From Rikenellaceae bacterium (GTDB lineage: Bacteria; Bacteroidota; Bacteroidia; Bacteroidales; Rikenellaceae): 10,042 nt of DNA. This document shows positions 1 through 8,277 of this stretch, piece after piece. The notes below the pieces were generated by a model, which searched no databases, was not told where the DNA came from, and was given only the letters and a program-made list of their open reading frames with translations. The stretch covers positions 1-10,042 of the forward strand of contig JAJQAW010000263.1 of the NCBI GenBank assembly GCA_021203585.1. The letters are read 5' to 3'. Positions within the stretch are counted from its first letter, which is position 1, and each line of letters starts with the position of its first letter. The translations under genes and the position numbers were made by a program.

Positions 1-176
1 GGGCGGGAGATCCGGTTTCCGCGGGACAGGCCCTAATGCAGAAAAATACGGTTCTGGCGATTTGGATGTCGCAGATTTACCTGAGTCCGGTGGCCTCGGT
101 AGGTCCTGCGGCTTATATTTTATGGCAGAATGTGCTGAATTCCTATCAGCTATGGAAGAAAGGAAAAAAATCGTAA
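1..176 (+). CDS. Bile acid:sodium symporter (BASS) family protein, C-terminal end (5' partial)
   Basis: The frame read from base 3 is open to a TAA at 174-176 and gives the last 57 residues of a membrane protein. The visible text includes 'IWMSQIYLSPVASVGPAAY', then 'ILWQNVLNSYQLWKKGKKS'. This matches my memory of the last transmembrane helices and basic cytoplasmic tail of Bacteroidota BASS-family sodium-coupled transporters, which move bile acids, pantoate or other organic anions across the inner membrane. The substrate cannot be judged from this fragment. The start lies upstream of the window. The next gene begins 34 bp downstream on the same strand with no visible terminator between, so co-transcription is possible. 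Family assignment rests on a short tail only. Confidence 0.65.
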   Translation, partial: AGDPVSAGQALMQKNTVLAIWMSQIYLSPVASVGPAAYILWQNVLNSYQLWKKGKKS

Positions 177-210
177 TTTTGGGCTGAATTTCAATCGAAA
201 TCCCGCTCTC

Positions 211-1997
211 ATGGCAGCCCGAAAACTCGAAATATTTTACCGCTACCTGACCCTCCGGACCAACGGATGGTCCGAGCGTCAATTGATGTTGATGCTGGCT
301 TTCGTGGTGGGGTTGATCGTAGGCATTGCCACGTTAATTTTCGAAGGACTGCTTCACGGCATTAAATATGGGTTGACCAGTTGGTTTGCGGTCGATTCCT
401 ACAGCCTGTTTTACCTGATCTACCCGGTGATCGGGATTATACTGGCCACGCTGTTCGTCCGTTATGTCGTGCGGGATAAGATTAATGAAGGGGTGACCCG
501 GGTGCTTTACGCCATCTCCCGCAACCGTTCCCGCCTGAAAGCCCATAATTGCTACTCCTCGATGATAGCCAGTGCAACCACCATCGGATTCGGGGGATCG
601 GTCGGTCCCGAGGCGCCGATTGTGATGACCGGATCGGCTATCGGCTCCAATATGGGGCAGTTTTTATGCGGCTGAATTACCGTAATACCACGCTTTTGCT
701 CTGTTGCGGAGCCGCCGCTGCGGTGGCCGCCATATTCAAAGCTCCAATTGCCGGGGTTGCGTTCGTGCTGGAAATCCTGATGCTGGACATCACTTCGGCT
801 TCGGTGATTCCCATACTGATCGCCGCCGTGACCGGAACCTCCGTTATGTTCTTTACGACCGGATTCGAACCGAAATTCGATGTGGCGGTTCCAGGAATGT
901 TTCTGCTCAAAAATATTCCTCTGTACATTCTCTTAGGCGCTTTGTGCGGTATGATATCCGCCTATTTCATCAAAATGAACGATTGGATAGCAGCCCGCTT
1001 CGGACGGATCCGAACCGTGGGCGGCAAATGGGCGGTCGGCGGATTGATTATCGGGATTCTGATCTTCCTGTTTCCCCCGTTATTTGCCGAAGGCTACGAC
1101 ACCATGGAAAATCTTTTCATGGGCAGGATCAGCGCCGTATTCGACAATTCGCCGTTTTATGGGTATCGGGACGAAGCCTGGGTACTGATCGTCTACCTGG
1201 TTGCGATTCTTTTTTTCAAAGTCATCGCGATGGCTTCGACCAATGCCGCCGGGGGAGTGGGAGGTAGTTTTGCGCCTTCGCTTTTTGTCGGAGCCATGGC
1301 CGGTACAACGGTCGCTTTGATCTGCCGTACTTTTTTCGGACTGCAGGTACCGATCGTCAGTTTCACCCTGGTCGGTATGGCCGGAGTCATGACCGGCGTG
1401 ATGAAAGCCCCCTTGACCGCTATTTTCTTAATTGCCGAGCTTACGGGAGGGTACCGGTTATTCGTTCCGTTGATGCTGGTCTCGGCCATTTCTTACGCGA
1501 TCAGTTATTATTACGACCACCAATCGGTATATACCCGCAAACTGAGTGCGGCCGGCGATTTACTCACCCACAACAAGGACCAGGCGGTCCTGTTGTTTTT
1601 GGACATGAACCGATTGATTGAGACCGATTTCATCCCCATATTTGAAAATTCCACCTTAGAAGATGTGGTAAAGGAATTGCCGCGCAGCCGGCGCAATATT
1701 TTTCCGGTCGTTGATTTCGACCAGAAACTCCGGGGATACGTGACCCTGGACGATGTGCGGGAAGATATGTTCAATACCTCCAAATACGAAGATCCGATTT
1801 CGGATTACCTGCAGATTCCTCCGGCCCTCATCCGCCGGAATGAACCGATGGACAGCGTGTTGGAAAAATTCGAACGGACGGCGGCGTGGAACCTCCCTGT
1901 AGTCGATGAAGAAAGGCATTACCTGGGATTTGTTTCCAAATCAAAAATCTTTTCCTCTTACCGGGAACAGTTGCGGGAGATCAGTTACGGCGATTGA
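211..1997 (+). pseudogene. ClC-family chloride channel/transporter with CBS domains, frameshifted
   Basis: Inner-membrane ClC protein moving chloride, often in exchange for protons. The first piece (211-675) reads from ATG 211 through several hydrophobic helices to 'GFGGSVGPEAPIV', whose Glu134 (codon 610-612) corresponds to the ClC gating glutamate. The frame then fails at a T5 run (661-665) and ends at TGA 673. The protein continues in another frame with 'MRLNYRNTTLLLCCGAAAA' and 'IFKAPIAGVAFVLEILMLD', then 'GGVGGSFAPSLFVGAMAG' (the GxFxP region). Two C-terminal CBS domains follow (about residues 471-530 and 534-590; 1624-1990). Joining the pieces gives about 595 residues, the expected length for this class. 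One T lost from T6, or two gained over T3, explains the break. ATG 666, which overlaps the TGA, could in principle restart translation, but the break lies inside the pore region. The family call is firm; whether the gene is truly broken is open. Confidence 0.88.
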
Positions 1998-2179
1998 TGC
2001 TTGGGCGGCCACGTGCCGGGTTGAAGTGCGAAGAAAGAACCTTTCCGAGAGTGCGAGCCCGGGGGCGGTACAAGAGGAGTCTGGTGTTTCTTCACGCTGG
2101 GAAGAAAGTGTACGAACAAAAAGGCTGCGGACGGAGTTGCTCTGGCGCAATGGTTTTTCGGCGTTGAAAACTGACGGAA

Positions 2180-4488
2180 ATGAAATACTCGATCCTATGG
2201 CTGATCTTGGGATTCTGCAGCCTTACCCCGGTTCGATCACAAATAAAAATCGACGGCACTTTGCGGGATGCGGAGACCCGGGAGGAATTCGGGCTGGCTC
2301 ATGTGGTACTACAAACCCCGGACTCTGCATGGGTTCAGGGGACTACGAGCGACGCTACTGGTCGGTTTTCATTTGACTCTCTGGCGGCCGGCGATTATCG
2401 CTTGGTCATTTCCGGTATGGGCTATGCAACGCACATCCTCGAATTGATCGGACTGGATTCGAACCGCTCCCTCGGGGACATTTTTCTGGAACCGGACGCT
2501 CTGGCTCTGGATGGAATCACGGTATCCGCTTCGACCGTATATCCCGATAAGAAAATGGTATTTCTCTCTTCTCGGGAAATCGGGGCCTCCACCAACGGCA
2601 TTAACGTACTCCAGCAGCTGATGCTGCCTAAAGTACAAGTGAATCCGCTTTTCGATGAAGTTTCCGTGCCCGGAGAAGGGGAGATTCAGTTCCGGATCAA
2701 CGGCGCCCAGGTGGAACCGTCGGAAGTGAAGGCCTTGCAGCCGGCTGAAATCATCCGCATCGACTACTACGATAACTCCGGATTGCGCTATGGTAATGCC
2801 GAAGTGGTGTTGGATTATATCGTGCGCCGCCCACAAAGCGGCGGAGGCTTCGGAGTGGATTTGAGCGACGCCTTCCAGCTACCGAAATGGGGAAACAACA
2901 GTATTTCGGGAAAAGTGAACCGGAAACGTTCTGAATTTTCGGCCCTTTACAGCATCCGTCACCGCGATTTCGACCGGGTTTCCCGCGACAACCGGGAATC
3001 TTTTTTATTTCCCGACCACTCGATGCTGCACCGTTGGGAAGAAGGCGAATCGGGGAGGATGACGGTTCGTTGGCAAACCCTGAATGCGGCTTACAGTTTC
3101 GTCAAACCGGAAAAGCGAATCCTTAAATCGACCTTCCGCTATACCCACGACCATAATCCCCACGCGGACTATACGGGATATCTTTACAATACGGCCGAGG
3201 TAAGCGACCGGGTATACATGGTGGACCGAACGGCCCATAAAAGCGTGCGGCCCTCCTTGGATCTATATTATATGGAGAACCTGAAGAACGGCCAGACTCT
3301 GGTTTTCAATCTCGTCGGCACCTACCATAAAACGGAATTCGACCGCTTTTACCAGGAAAGCAGGGACGATCATCCGCTTACCCGTGTAGATAGCCGGATC
3401 AACGGTAAACGGTATTCGTTGATCGGGGAGGGTGTTTATGAGAATAAAATCGGATCGAGCCGCATCAGTTTGGGCCTTAAACACACCCAATCGACAACGG
3501 ACAATGTTTACCGGAATGACCGCGAAACACACATGGATCAGTCGGAGACCTATGCCTATGGGGAGTTCCGGGGAAAAGCCGATAAACTAGACTACACCCT
3601 CGGGGTCGGTGTCACCCGTTCCCAGGTCGGCCAGCGGGCGTGCGAGGGTTACGAAGAGGTGCTTTTTAATCCGCGTTTTTCGTTGCATTATTCCCTTGCC
3701 GAGCGATCTTATCTTCGCCTGAACGGGAGCATCCACAACAACAATCCTTCGCTTTCTCACCTGAGCGATGTGGAACAGGCAGTGGACGCTCTCTAAATCC
3801 AACGAGGAAATCCTGATTTAAAGCCCTACCACACCTATAACCTCGGACTGACGTACGAAATGCAAAAAGGGATTTTTTTACCAATCTGTGGGCGGGATAC
3901 GAATACCGGCCGGATGTCATTATGGAGGAGAAGTTTTGGGAGGGTGAATCCATCGTTCAAACCTGGGACAACCAGAAAAATTGGTAACGGGTCAGCGCCC
4001 GAGCGGCCTTGCGCGTCGGTCCCTGGAAAGAGCTGGTCCAGCTGAATCTCGCCGGAGGTATGAATCAGTATCGGAGCAACGCCAAGACGTACACCCATAC
4101 CCATACCAATTTTTATCTCGATATGACTCTGACCGCAACATACCACCGTTGGATGCTGGCCTTCGGACTGGAAACCCATTACGATCGTTTGTTCGGAGAA
4201 ACGTTGACCGTCGGGGAAAACACGCACTATCTGATGCTCTAATATGCGTTCGGGAATGCTTCGGTAGGCGTCGGGGCTTATAATCCGTTTGTGGATAATT
4301 ATAAAACCAAATCGGAAAACTGGTCCCGGTACGCCTCCTATTACAAGACCAATTACATCGGGGAGAGTTCTCGGCTGTATATGATAAAATTCACCTATAA
4401 TTTCTCCTTCGGCCGCCATTTCAATGCCGGACAGAAAAAAATCGATAACCAGGATACGGAAACGGGTGTGATGCGTACCGGTAAATAA
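2180..4488 (+). pseudogene. Outer-membrane beta-barrel/TonB-receptor-like protein, multiply disrupted
   Basis: ATG 2180 starts a signal peptide (about residues 1-20, 'MKYSILWLILGFCSLTPVRS'). A carboxypeptidase-regulatory-like domain follows (about 22-105), then a plug-like segment (about 130-215, 'RINGAQVEPSEVKALQP'), then barrel strands. This architecture is typical of Bacteroidota outer-membrane receptor-like proteins. The frame is open for 538 codons to TAA 3794-3796, but homology clearly continues: after that codon comes 'IQRGNPDLKPYHTYNLGLTY'. A T7 run (3873-3879) then needs one more T to keep 'GIFFTNLWAGYEYRPD' readable. Two more in-frame TAA codons follow, at 3985-3987 (between 'KNW' and 'RVSARAALRVG') and 4240-4242 (between 'HYLML' and 'YAFGNASVGVG'). 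The restored protein would be about 769 residues, ending 'TGVMRTGK' at TAA 4486-4488. The 538-residue product stops mid-barrel and is unlikely to fold. No ligand can be inferred. Confidence 0.85.
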
Positions 4489-4631
4489 ATTTCCGAGAAA
4501 TGATTAATGCAAGATTTTTAATTTCAATGAATTGGGGTTTGAGTCGATCCGGGTTGAAATCCGTGGCGTAGGACTGAAACGCCTTCGCTCGGTGGGAGAA
4601 ATCGATAATAATCGTTAACTTTGACTGGATT

Positions 4632-4949
4632 TCAACGTAGCGGGAAAGCCAAAGTATATTCGCTCGTACCGGAAGAAGAACGGCCCACGGGTTCGGAAAA
4701 TTTTTTCCAGGAAGTTTTTTCATTTCGCGCTTTCGGTGAAGTGGAAAATACCGGAAAAAATACCGGTTGAACCTTCATTTTAAGCTGTTTACCTTCACGC
4801 GAGGTTATTCTGCGCTTTTCCAGGGTAAAAATAATGGAAGGCGTCTGGGTATAGTAACGTGCTCCTGAGTTTACGGTACGTTGGAATCAGATCGGATGCG
4901 TCGGAGTCATCTTAGCGAATAAATTCACACGAAGCCTCTTAACTTTCAT
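4632..4949 (-). other. Possible degraded small minus-strand coding frame
   Basis: On the minus strand an ATG at 4949 reads 'MKVKRLRVNLFAKMTPTHPI', meets TGA at 4889-4887, and then stays open for 84 more codons to TGA at 4634-4632. The second part includes 'SGARYYTQTPSIIFTLEKR' and 'EGKQLKMKVQPVFFPVF'. I do not recognise a family. An overlapping frame (starting 'ASDLIPTYRKLRSTLLYPD') is also open for about 34 codons, so chance openness is a fair alternative. If real, it would be divergent from batD and damaged by one nonsense codon. Confidence 0.2.
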
Positions 4950-4957
4950 TATATTTG
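4950..4957 (+). promoter_or_regulatory. Bacteroidota-type -7 promoter box of batD
   Basis: TATATTTG fits the TAnnTTTG -7 consensus of the Bacteroidota primary sigma factor exactly. It lies 20 bp before the batD ATG, which would leave a leader of roughly a dozen bases. No good TTTG -33 element is visible at the expected distance upstream (the sequence there is cacacgaagcct), so strength is uncertain. Confidence 0.5.
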
Positions 4958-4977
4958 CAAGGATAAAACGCAAGCGT

Positions 4978-6852
4978 ATGAGGAGAAGTAAAACGATGGG
5001 AAGAAGAATGCCGCTGTGGGCGGTAATGATGTTGTTTTGTTCGGGCTTATGGGCTCAGCAGATCGATTTTACAGCCGGAGCTCCCCAGATGGTGGAGGCC
5101 GGCGTTCCGTTTCGGATCGAATTTACGGCTACGGTCAACACGTCGGAAATCACGCCGTCCGGATTTACACTCCCTCCGATCCACGGAGCCGACGTGATTG
5201 CCGGTCCGAGCGAAGCCCGCGGACAAAACTTTATGAGTATCAACGGACGACGTTCCGAATCGTATACCTATACCTACACGTATGTATTGGTAGCCGAATC
5301 GGAAGGCCGTCTGGAAATTCCGCAGGCTTCAATCACGGCCGATAGCAAGCAATACACCTCCCAACCGCTGAAGATCGACGTGGTTGCCGGGGGAGCGGCC
5401 TCTTCGGGCGGTTCGTCCGCTCCGCCTTCTCGGCAGCCAGGGACACAGGGACAGAATCCATCGCCTTCCACCAATACCCTGCAACGGGACGATGTGGTAT
5501 TGCGCGTGATTCCAAGCCGCACCCAGGTTTACAAAGGAGAACCGATCCGGCTGGTGCTTAAAATTTATACCCGGCACGATTTGGACATGCAAAATCTCAA
5601 ATCCCCGGCTCTGACGGGATTTTGGTCGCAGGATATCCAATCCTCTTCGAGCGAATGGCAGCAAGAAGAGCTGAACGGGAAATTGTATCATTCGCTGGTA
5701 TTGCGTGAATACCTGGCTTTCCCGCAACAATCCGGAACCTTGACCATCGATCAGTTCAGTCTGACCGCCAATGTACGGCTGATCACCCAAAGTCGTCGGC
5801 AGTCCATTTTCGACGATTTTTTCGGCGGCGGCCCGCAGATGCAGCAAGTACCGATGGACGTTCATTCCAATGCGGTATCGATTCAAGTGAAAGAGTGGCC
5901 GGCCGGTGCGCCGGCCGGTTTCCAAGGTGCCGTCGGACAATTTAAATTGGAGGGAGGTCCTTCTCAAACCCAGTTGTCGGCCAATTCTTCCGCCAATTTC
6001 GACCTCCGTATTTCGGGCTCCGGAAACTTGCCGTTGATCACTCCGCCGGAGATCGAAATGCCGACTTCTTTCGAACAGTACGCCGTAAAGACGACCGACG
6101 GCTACACCGCTTCGGCGTCCAACATCACCGGCACCAAAACCTTCTCCACGCCATTTATAGCGCGTGCCGAAGGAGAATATACGATTCCTCCGGTCGAGTT
6201 CGTTTATTTCGACCCTTCTTCGGAGCGTTACCAAACCTTGCGCACGCCGAACTACACGATGCACATCGGCGAAGATACCGGTTCCGGAGGAAATTCGCCC
6301 GGCCTGGTATCGGGTGTGAGCAAGGAAGAGTTGAAGATTCTGGGCGAAGATATTCGTTTCATCCGCATCAGCGATCCGAGGTTGCGTAAATCCGGCTCGG
6401 TATTTCTCTATTCCGCCGGTTACTGGATCGTGTTGCTGATCATTATAGCGGCTTTTGCCGGAGCGATGCTTTACCTACAAAAGCAGATTAAATTCCGCAA
6501 CAACACGACCTTGGTTCGCAATAAGCGGGCACAGAAAGTGGCCTTGCGCCGCTTGAAATCGGCCGAGAAAAATATGCTGGCCAAAAACAATGCCGGTTTT
6601 TACGAGGAAATGCTCAAGGCCTTGTGGGGATATATGTCCGATAAGCTCAATATTCCGGCGGCCAATTTGTCCCGGGACAATGTCAGGGAGGGTCTGGCGG
6701 CTAAAGGGGTGGAACCCGAATGGATTGATCGCTACATCGAGGCCATTGCCGAATGCGAATACATGCAGTACGCACCGTCGGATAAGACCCAGATCGGCGA
6801 TGTATATAACGCCGCGGTGGAATTGATCTCGAAAATGGAATCGAAAATTTAA
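4978..6852 (+). CDS. batD: BatD family protein (Bacteroides aerotolerance)
   Basis: An intact 624-residue envelope protein of the BatD family, part of the Bat group linked to aerotolerance and stress survival in Bacteroides; its molecular activity is not settled. The start at ATG 4978 gives a signal peptide (about residues 1-26, hydrophobic 'LWAVMMLFCSGLWA', then QQ); ATG 4996 would also keep it. Large beta-rich extracytoplasmic domains follow, separated by a Ser/Gly/Pro/Gln-rich linker at about residues 142-167. One transmembrane helix lies at about 482-500 ('YWIVLLIIIAAFAGAMLYL'), after which comes a basic, helical cytoplasmic tail of about 120 residues. This topology and length are typical of BatD. 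A -7 box lies just upstream and batE follows 5 bp after the stop. Unusually, batA, batB and batC are not immediately upstream. No lesion is seen in this gene, unlike its neighbours. Confidence 0.92.
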   Translation: MRRSKTMGRRMPLWAVMMLFCSGLWAQQIDFTAGAPQMVEAGVPFRIEFTATVNTSEITPSGFTLPPIHGADVIAGPSEARGQNFMSINGRRSESYTYTYTYVLVAESEGRLEIPQASITADSKQYTSQPLKIDVVAGGAASSGGSSAPPSRQPGTQGQNPSPSTNTLQRDDVVLRVIPSRTQVYKGEPIRLVLKIYTRHDLDMQNLKSPALTGFWSQDIQSSSSEWQQEELNGKLYHSLVLREYLAFPQQSGTLTIDQFSLTANVRLITQSRRQSIFDDFFGGGPQMQQVPMDVHSNAVSIQVKEWPAGAPAGFQGAVGQFKLEGGPSQTQLSANSSANFDLRISGSGNLPLITPPEIEMPTSFEQYAVKTTDGYTASASNITGTKTFSTPFIARAEGEYTIPPVEFVYFDPSSERYQTLRTPNYTMHIGEDTGSGGNSPGLVSGVSKEELKILGEDIRFIRISDPRLRKSGSVFLYSAGYWIVLLIIIAAFAGAMLYLQKQIKFRNNTTLVRNKRAQKVALRRLKSAEKNMLAKNNAGFYEEMLKALWGYMSDKLNIPAANLSRDNVREGLAAKGVEPEWIDRYIEAIAECEYMQYAPSDKTQIGDVYNAAVELISKMESKI

Positions 6853-6857
6853 GGGCA

Positions 6858-7628
6858 ATGAAACAGAGATTTTTGATAAAAATAGCACTTGTATTGGCCC
6901 TCACACCGACCTTCACGGGTTGGGCACAGACTCCGGAGAAATGGTGGGAGCGAGCCAATAGCGCCTATACGGGCGGCGATTATCCCGAAGCGATCCTGCA
7001 TTACGATTCGATCCGCGCGCAGGGATATGTCAGCGCCCGATTGTATTACAACCTGGCCAACGCTTATTACAAGGACAACCAGATCGGCAAGGCCATCCTG
7101 AATTACAACAAAGCCCTGAGACTGGATCCTGGAAACGACGATATCAAACACAACCTGGCCATTGCCAACAGCTATGTACGCGACCGGATCGACACGGTAC
7201 CGGAATTCTTCCTGAAAACTTGGGCCCGCGAGCTGATGTATCGGGCCGGAACCGATTCCTGGGCGGTGATGAATCTGGTGTTTTTTGCCCTGGCTCTGGC
7301 TTTGGTTCTGGTTTATCTTTTGGGCCGCCGAATGTCGTGGCGAAAGGCCGGCTTTTAGTGAGCCATTGTTTTTTTGATTTTTTCGGTGGCCGCGCTTGTA
7401 TTTGCTTCCATCGAACGCCGAAAAATCCTGAATCCGGATCAGGCCATCGTTATGATTACCGCTGCACCGGTAAAAAGCGAACCGAACAATACCAGCAAAG
7501 ATGTTTTTGTGTTGCACGAAGGTACCCGGGTAAGGATATCTGCCGTTCTGGGCGACTGGCGCGAGATTGTGATCGCCGACGGGAACCGAGGCTGGATCGA
7601 AATGAAATCCATTGAATTAATCGATTAA
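6858..7628 (+). pseudogene. batE: BatE family TPR/SH3-like protein, interrupted by adjacent stops
   Basis: ATG 6858 lies 5 bp after batD. The first piece (6858-7358, 166 codons) has a signal peptide (to about residue 23, 'GWA'), TPR-type helices at about 26-110 (including 'ARLYYNLANAYYKDNQIGKA') and a transmembrane helix at about 135-156. Codons 167 and 168 are TAG TGA (7356-7361). The same frame then continues with a second hydrophobic helix ('AIVFLIFSVAALVFAS'), a bacterial SH3-like domain ('DVFVLHEGTRVRISAVLGDW') and a proper end at TAA 7626-7628. The whole, about 256 residues, has the standard BatE order and length. Because the frame is the same on both sides, the break needs either two neighbouring nonsense changes or two compensating indels in the T runs at 7353-7356, 7369-7375 and 7378-7383. 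As read, the product would lose its second helix and SH3-like domain. Confidence 0.87.
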
Positions 7629-7630
7629 CG

Positions 7631-7636
7631 GGAGGG
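7631..7636 (+). promoter_or_regulatory. Ribosome binding site supporting the TTG start of recR
   Basis: GGAGGG lies 7 bases before the TTG at 7644. Shine-Dalgarno sequences are uncommon in Bacteroidota, so it is notable that one occurs before an unusual start codon. The recR frame has the batE TAA (7626-7628) directly upstream and no ATG or GTG between, which forces the TTG choice. Confidence 0.5.
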
Positions 7637-7643
7637 TCGGCAT

Positions 7644-8243
7644 TTGTCTAAACTACTGGATCAGGCTGTGGCCGAGCTGGCCAAATTACCGGGGATCGGA
7701 AAGCGTACCGCTTTACGGCTGGCCATTCATTTATTGCGGCGGGAAAAGGATGAGGTCGCACTTCTGGCCGAATCTTTGCAACGATTCCGCAACGAAGTCC
7801 GCTATTGCCGGCACTGCAACAATCTCTCGGACCAGGAGATTTGTCCGATTTGCGCCGACCCGCGCCGGGACCGGACAACGGTATGTGTGGTGGAGTATGT
7901 AAAAGATGTGATCTCGATCGAGAATACCCGTCAGTACCATGGGATGTACCACGTACTGGGCGGCATTATCTCCCCGATGCAGGGCATTTCCCCGTCGGAT
8001 TTGAAGATCGATTTGTTGCTGGAAAATATCGCACGCGGGGAGATCAGCGAGGTGATCCTGGCCCTGAGTACTTCGGTCGAGGGGGAGACCACTTCGTTTT
8101 ACATTACTCGCCGGCTGGCGGATTGCGCGGGTATACGGGTGAGTTCCCTGGCACGGGGTATCGGCTTTGGCGACGAACTGGATTACGCCGATGAACTGAC
8201 CATCGCTCACGCCTTGCACAACCGAACATTAATCGGGCAATAG
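7644..8243 (+). CDS. recR: Recombination mediator protein RecR
   Basis: A 199-residue cytoplasmic DNA-repair protein, the usual RecR length. With RecF and RecO it helps load RecA onto SSB-coated single-stranded DNA at gaps. The order of domains is complete: an N-terminal helix-hairpin-helix ('LPGIGKRTALRLA', residues 15-27); a four-cysteine zinc finger (Cys55, Cys58, Cys67, Cys70, 'CRHCNNLSDQEICPIC'); a Toprim domain from about residue 79 with conserved Glu84; the 'YHVLGGIISPMQGISPSDL' segment at 102-120; and a C-terminal 'RGIGFGDELDYADELT' segment at 171-186. Translation starts at TTG 7644, the only start-type codon between the upstream in-frame stop and the conserved helix. The 15-bp gap to batE suggests the same transcript. 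No lesion is seen. Confidence 0.95.
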   Translation: MSKLLDQAVAELAKLPGIGKRTALRLAIHLLRREKDEVALLAESLQRFRNEVRYCRHCNNLSDQEICPICADPRRDRTTVCVVEYVKDVISIENTRQYHGMYHVLGGIISPMQGISPSDLKIDLLLENIARGEISEVILALSTSVEGETTSFYITRRLADCAGIRVSSLARGIGFGDELDYADELTIAHALHNRTLIGQ

Positions 8244-8277
8244 GCCTGCAAAGGATAAAAAACATGGGAAAAAAATA

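Larger units (their letters stand above)
4489..4977. other. Non-coding stretch between the disrupted receptor and batD
   Basis: No plus-strand gene is convincing in these 489 bp. What can be seen: a 10-bp inverted repeat (gttgaaatcc at 4553-4562 and ggatttcaac at 4627-4636, 64 bp apart); an isolated TAnnTTTG-type hexamer context (TAACTTTG, 4616-4623) with no gene after it; a short direct repeat of aaaataccgg (4745-4754 and 4757-4766); an interrupted minus-strand reading frame (4949 to 4632, listed separately); and the batD promoter at its right end. No clear terminator for the receptor gene is visible. It could be decayed coding DNA or a regulatory spacer. Confidence 0.6.

Noticed and set aside
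2087..2107. Small hairpin (tttcttc / gaagaaa) between the ClC and receptor genes
   Set aside because: Only 7 AT-rich pairs with a 7-base loop and no T tract; too weak to call a terminator.
3860..4045. A short plus-strand open frame as a separate gene
   Set aside because: It is the shifted reading of the receptor gene after the T7 run and ends by chance; the true homology runs in another frame.
3794..4242. Reassignment of TAA to glutamine
   Set aside because: TAA ends the BASS, batD, batE and TonB-receptor genes at natural C-termini, and the other recognised genes show no internal TAA, so a genome-wide code change does not fit.
3835..4419. A 194-codon open frame on the minus strand, opposite the disrupted receptor
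   Set aside because: The plus strand carries clear barrel-protein homology across the whole stretch once lesions are allowed, so the minus frame is a shadow.
2180..4488. Diversity-generating or phase-variable receptor
   Set aside because: There is no template repeat, no reverse transcriptase, no invertible promoter repeats nearby, and the changes are C-to-T type rather than adenine-targeted.
5899..5918. Strong GC hairpin (ccggccgg, tgcg, ccggccgg) inside batD
   Set aside because: It is explained by codons for the Pro-Ala-Gly-Ala-Pro-Ala-Gly stretch in an intact gene; no regulatory context is visible.
5329..6264. A 311-codon open frame on the minus strand, opposite batD
   Set aside because: It is an antisense shadow of an intact, clearly recognised BatD; the translation is Arg-rich and low in family-like motifs.
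6849..7517. A 222-codon minus-strand frame opposite batE
   Set aside because: It overlaps the BatE TPR and SH3-like coding sequence fully and resembles no known protein.
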